From contig JAGATX010000022.1 in assembly GCA_017621055.1 (NCBI GenBank), forward strand, positions 18,715-82,714: a stretch of DNA of 64,000 nt, in the 5' to 3' direction. Below are positions 62,600-64,000 of this stretch, piece after piece. The position numbers and the translations under genes were made by a program. Source of the stretch: Muribaculaceae bacterium (GTDB lineage: Bacteria > Bacteroidota > Bacteroidia > Bacteroidales > Muribaculaceae). A model generated the notes under the pieces. It made no database searches, was not told the DNA's origin, and worked only from the letters and a program-made list of their open reading frames with translations. The first letter of the stretch is position 1. Each line of letters begins with the position of its first letter.

Positions 62600-62998
62600 T
62601 CAGACAATGCATCGGCCGGGCGTCCGCTCTATCCTGAAGCGGCAGCCCTCGTCGAGCAGGCACTCGGTGATTTCCTTGAAGCAGTCGCGGGCCTCGCGGA
62701 AATTGGCGTTCACTATCTCGCGCCATTCGCTGAGACAGTCGGCGATGAAGCCGGGGAGGTCGCTGTGCGCCACGCCGTTGCGTCGCGCCATGGTGCGCGA
62801 GTCATCGGGATTGACGAGAATGATTGCGGAGCTGTCGGAGCAGCGGTCCTCGTAGTCGTAGCAATCGATGGTTATTGCCAGTTGCCCCTCGGGGGTGAAC
62901 CCTGTGCAGATTTCGGCGACTATGGGCTGGTCGTCGTCGGTGCCCATCACAAGGCGCAGACCGCTTAGGCGGTCGCAATAATGCTCTTTTCGTTTCAT
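62600..62998 (-). CDS. Small acidic protein of unknown function
   Basis: This 132-residue cytoplasmic protein has seven cysteines (for example AEICTGFTP, DCYDYEDRCS, DCFKEITECL) and no signal peptide. It looks like a single alpha/beta domain with a basic-acidic helix at the C-terminus. I recognise no family. A -7 box at 63129-63136 would give it a leader of about 125 bases that contains a long-range stem (63003-63102). Confidence 0.68.
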   Translation of the reverse strand: MKRKEHYCDRLSGLRLVMGTDDDQPIVAEICTGFTPEGQLAITIDCYDYEDRCSDSSAIILVNPDDSRTMARRNGVAHSDLPGFIADCLSEWREIVNANFREARDCFKEITECLLDEGCRFRIERTPGRCIV

Positions 62999-63002
62999 AA
63001 AA

Positions 63003-63102
63003 GCTTACAGATTAAATCAAAGAACTATTTTGCTCATCGACGGGCAGGGGCGTGCACAAAGGCACACCGCCGGTGGCGATGGCTGTTTTTTGATCTGTAA
63101 GC
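63003..63102 (-). promoter_or_regulatory. Long-range stem in the mRNA leader of the 62600 gene
   Basis: In the minus-strand transcript GCTTACAGAT (63102-63093) followed by CAAA can pair with TTTG and ATCTGTAAGC (63012-63003). The stem closes directly before UUUUAUG, which places the start codon at its base. A smaller stem (CACCGGCGGTG area) is inside. This could control translation or terminate early. Confidence 0.4.
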
Positions 63103-63128
63103 GGTAGGGGGAGGGCCTTATTTGGCGG

Positions 63129-63136
63129 CAAAGTTA
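63129..63136 (-). promoter_or_regulatory. -7 promoter box for the 62600 gene
   Basis: The minus strand reads TAACTTTG. It lies about 130 bases upstream of the start at 62998, in the gap that follows the DUF1919 gene. Confidence 0.55.
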
Positions 63137-63154
63137 GTCAAAAATCTGATAGAG

Positions 63155-63790
63155 TCAGTCAATTTTTTTGATAGAATTTGCGTGGGCGGCGAAATTATAG
63201 TGCAGATCGGCGTTTTTCCAGTATTTTCCCAGCTGAGCGTCGCCGGCGAACTCGGGGATCGGCACCACCGAGGGCAGTTCGGGGTGCGGGTCGGTGGTGA
63301 AGCACACCTTGTGGGCGTATGGCAGCGCGTCGAAGCGCCGTATGTGCCCGAGGGTGCAACCGTTGTTCTGCGAGAACTTCACTATGCAGTTGTTCCAGTC
63401 GATGCGGCGGGTGCGACGTGTCCATTTCTCCAGTGCCTCGTCGGCGCTGCCGTAGTGGAGAAAGTGGATTTCTATCCCGCCCGGCAGAATGCCTAACGGA
63501 TAGCCTTTGGCGGCGACGTCGAGCTGCGGGGCATAGCGCGAGTGCGTGGAGTCCGTCATCGTCATGGACTGCGTCATCACCTCGGGGTGCTCGAGCAGAG
63601 CCAGATAGTCGTCGGGCATCACGAACAGCCCCGCGAACGGCGAATTGAACGGTATGCCGTAGAACCGGTACATGAACGAACTGAAACAGTCGTTGCTGAT
63701 AATCGACACCGAGGTATTGCGCAACTGCCGCCGCCTCAGGGGCAGCAACATGCGGTAGAGGGTACGGTTGACGGCGGCGCGCAGGTTCAT
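63155..63790 (-). CDS. DUF1919 family protein
   Basis: This 211-residue protein has the DUF1919 core: RNTSVSIISNDCFSSFMYRF, YGIPFNSPFAGLFV, GGIEIHFLHYGSADEALEKW and a WNNCIVKFSQNNGCT stretch. The family is found in exopolysaccharide and capsule clusters, often beside glycosyltransferases, but its reaction is not known. I use the ATG at 63790 (MNLRAAVNRTLYRML). A TAATTTCG sequence five bases upstream (63796-63803) is one base off the -7 consensus, so this start too would be nearly leaderless. Confidence 0.85.
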   Translation of the reverse strand: MNLRAAVNRTLYRMLLPLRRRQLRNTSVSIISNDCFSSFMYRFYGIPFNSPFAGLFVMPDDYLALLEHPEVMTQSMTMTDSTHSRYAPQLDVAAKGYPLGILPGGIEIHFLHYGSADEALEKWTRRTRRIDWNNCIVKFSQNNGCTLGHIRRFDALPYAHKVCFTTDPHPELPSVVPIPEFAGDAQLGKYWKNADLHYNFAAHANSIKKID

Positions 63791-64000
63791 GGCCGCGAAA
63801 TTACTAAAAAATGCCCATAACCGAAAAAAAATGAGTTCTTTTGCAGAAGAATACAGACAAGAAAGATTCCAATAAGAAGTGCAACGGTTATTCTCCTCAC
63901 TCCTCCTCAGGGGAAGGCCGCGCGCCGAGGGGGCTGAGCAAGCCCCCGTTGAGCGCATCAGCGACAGAGGTAATCTTTCGTCAGATTCAGTCTGCGACAC
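63791..64000. other. Non-coding window end with one hairpin
   Basis: After the DUF1919 start the sequence is AT-rich, then G+C-rich. GGGGGCT and AGCCCCC near 63926-63945 form a short hairpin. I see no gene with a plausible start, and no terminator with a T-run. Confidence 0.4.

Noticed and set aside
63791-64000. N-terminal extension of the DUF1919 protein to the window edge
   Set aside because: The frame stays open by chance. The extra 70 residues lack any conserved character, and the family start is MNLRAAV at 63790.

Overview
The window looks like a chromosomal segment of a G+C-rich gut Bacteroidales bacterium, most likely of the Muribaculaceae/Bacteroidaceae sphere. The reasons are promoters of the Bacteroidota type (TAnnTTTG at -7), many Bacteroidota-restricted families (TamL, DUF4292, DUF4293, DUF4136, DUF4105/Lnb, TIGR02757, DUF6175-like), secreted proteins with a GIYIVNGKKV-like tail, and translation starts without clear Shine-Dalgarno sites. 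Taxonomy is inferred from gene content only.

Layout. 1-3.6 kb: end of an unknown gene, a histidine acid phosphatase and dnaG, all +. 3.6-11.3 kb (-): a SulP anion transporter, a biotin-dependent carboxyltransferase, and a speA-truA-ATP-grasp operon. 11.4-18 kb (+): an OmpA-like lipoprotein, then an envelope operon of TPR protein, DUF4292 lipoprotein, EnvC-like LytM protein and a flippase. 18-22.5 kb (-): a TPM-domain membrane protein with a possible small RNA unit upstream, and a large secreted GH13 enzyme. 22.8-26.1 kb (+): a compact four-gene operon of exported proteins of unknown function. 26-30 kb (-): a beta-barrel protein, a LysM/periplasmic-binding-like protein, pyrD, pyrK and tRNA-Met. 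30-32.9 kb: a GT4 glycosyltransferase, a DUF362 protein and a P-loop kinase. 32.9-33.8 kb: a decayed REP-associated transposase with REP palindromes, and a strong promoter followed by a structured, terminator-ended RNA region.

33.8-40.5 kb (+) is the most unusual coding region. It holds a subtilisin-like protease with a dockerin-like module, a protein with cohesin-like, ASH-like and dockerin-like modules, and a small cohesin-like protein with a sorting tail. Together they read as a possible surface protease assembly. One short AT-rich patch interrupts the protease gene.

40.8-47.7 kb: a DUF4136 lipoprotein, TIGR02757, tRNA-His, and a three-gene operon in which a DUF4105/Lnb-like membrane protein sits between two secreted proteins. 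48-50.5 kb (+): an LtaS-like sulfatase-fold protein, engB and a 49-residue protein. 50.6-63.8 kb (-): DUF4293, a large helical-repeat protein, a membrane protein, an M3 peptidase, mltG, a GNAT protein, NDH-2, a HAD phosphatase, tamL, a small hypothetical protein and a DUF1919 protein.

Non-coding structure is rich. There is an approximately 100-bp repeat present in two inverted copies, each carrying its own -7 box and placed directly before a start codon. There are also REP-like palindromes, a nonamer repeat array, long perfect hairpins at gene ends, and several starts so close to the -7 box that the mRNA should be almost leaderless.
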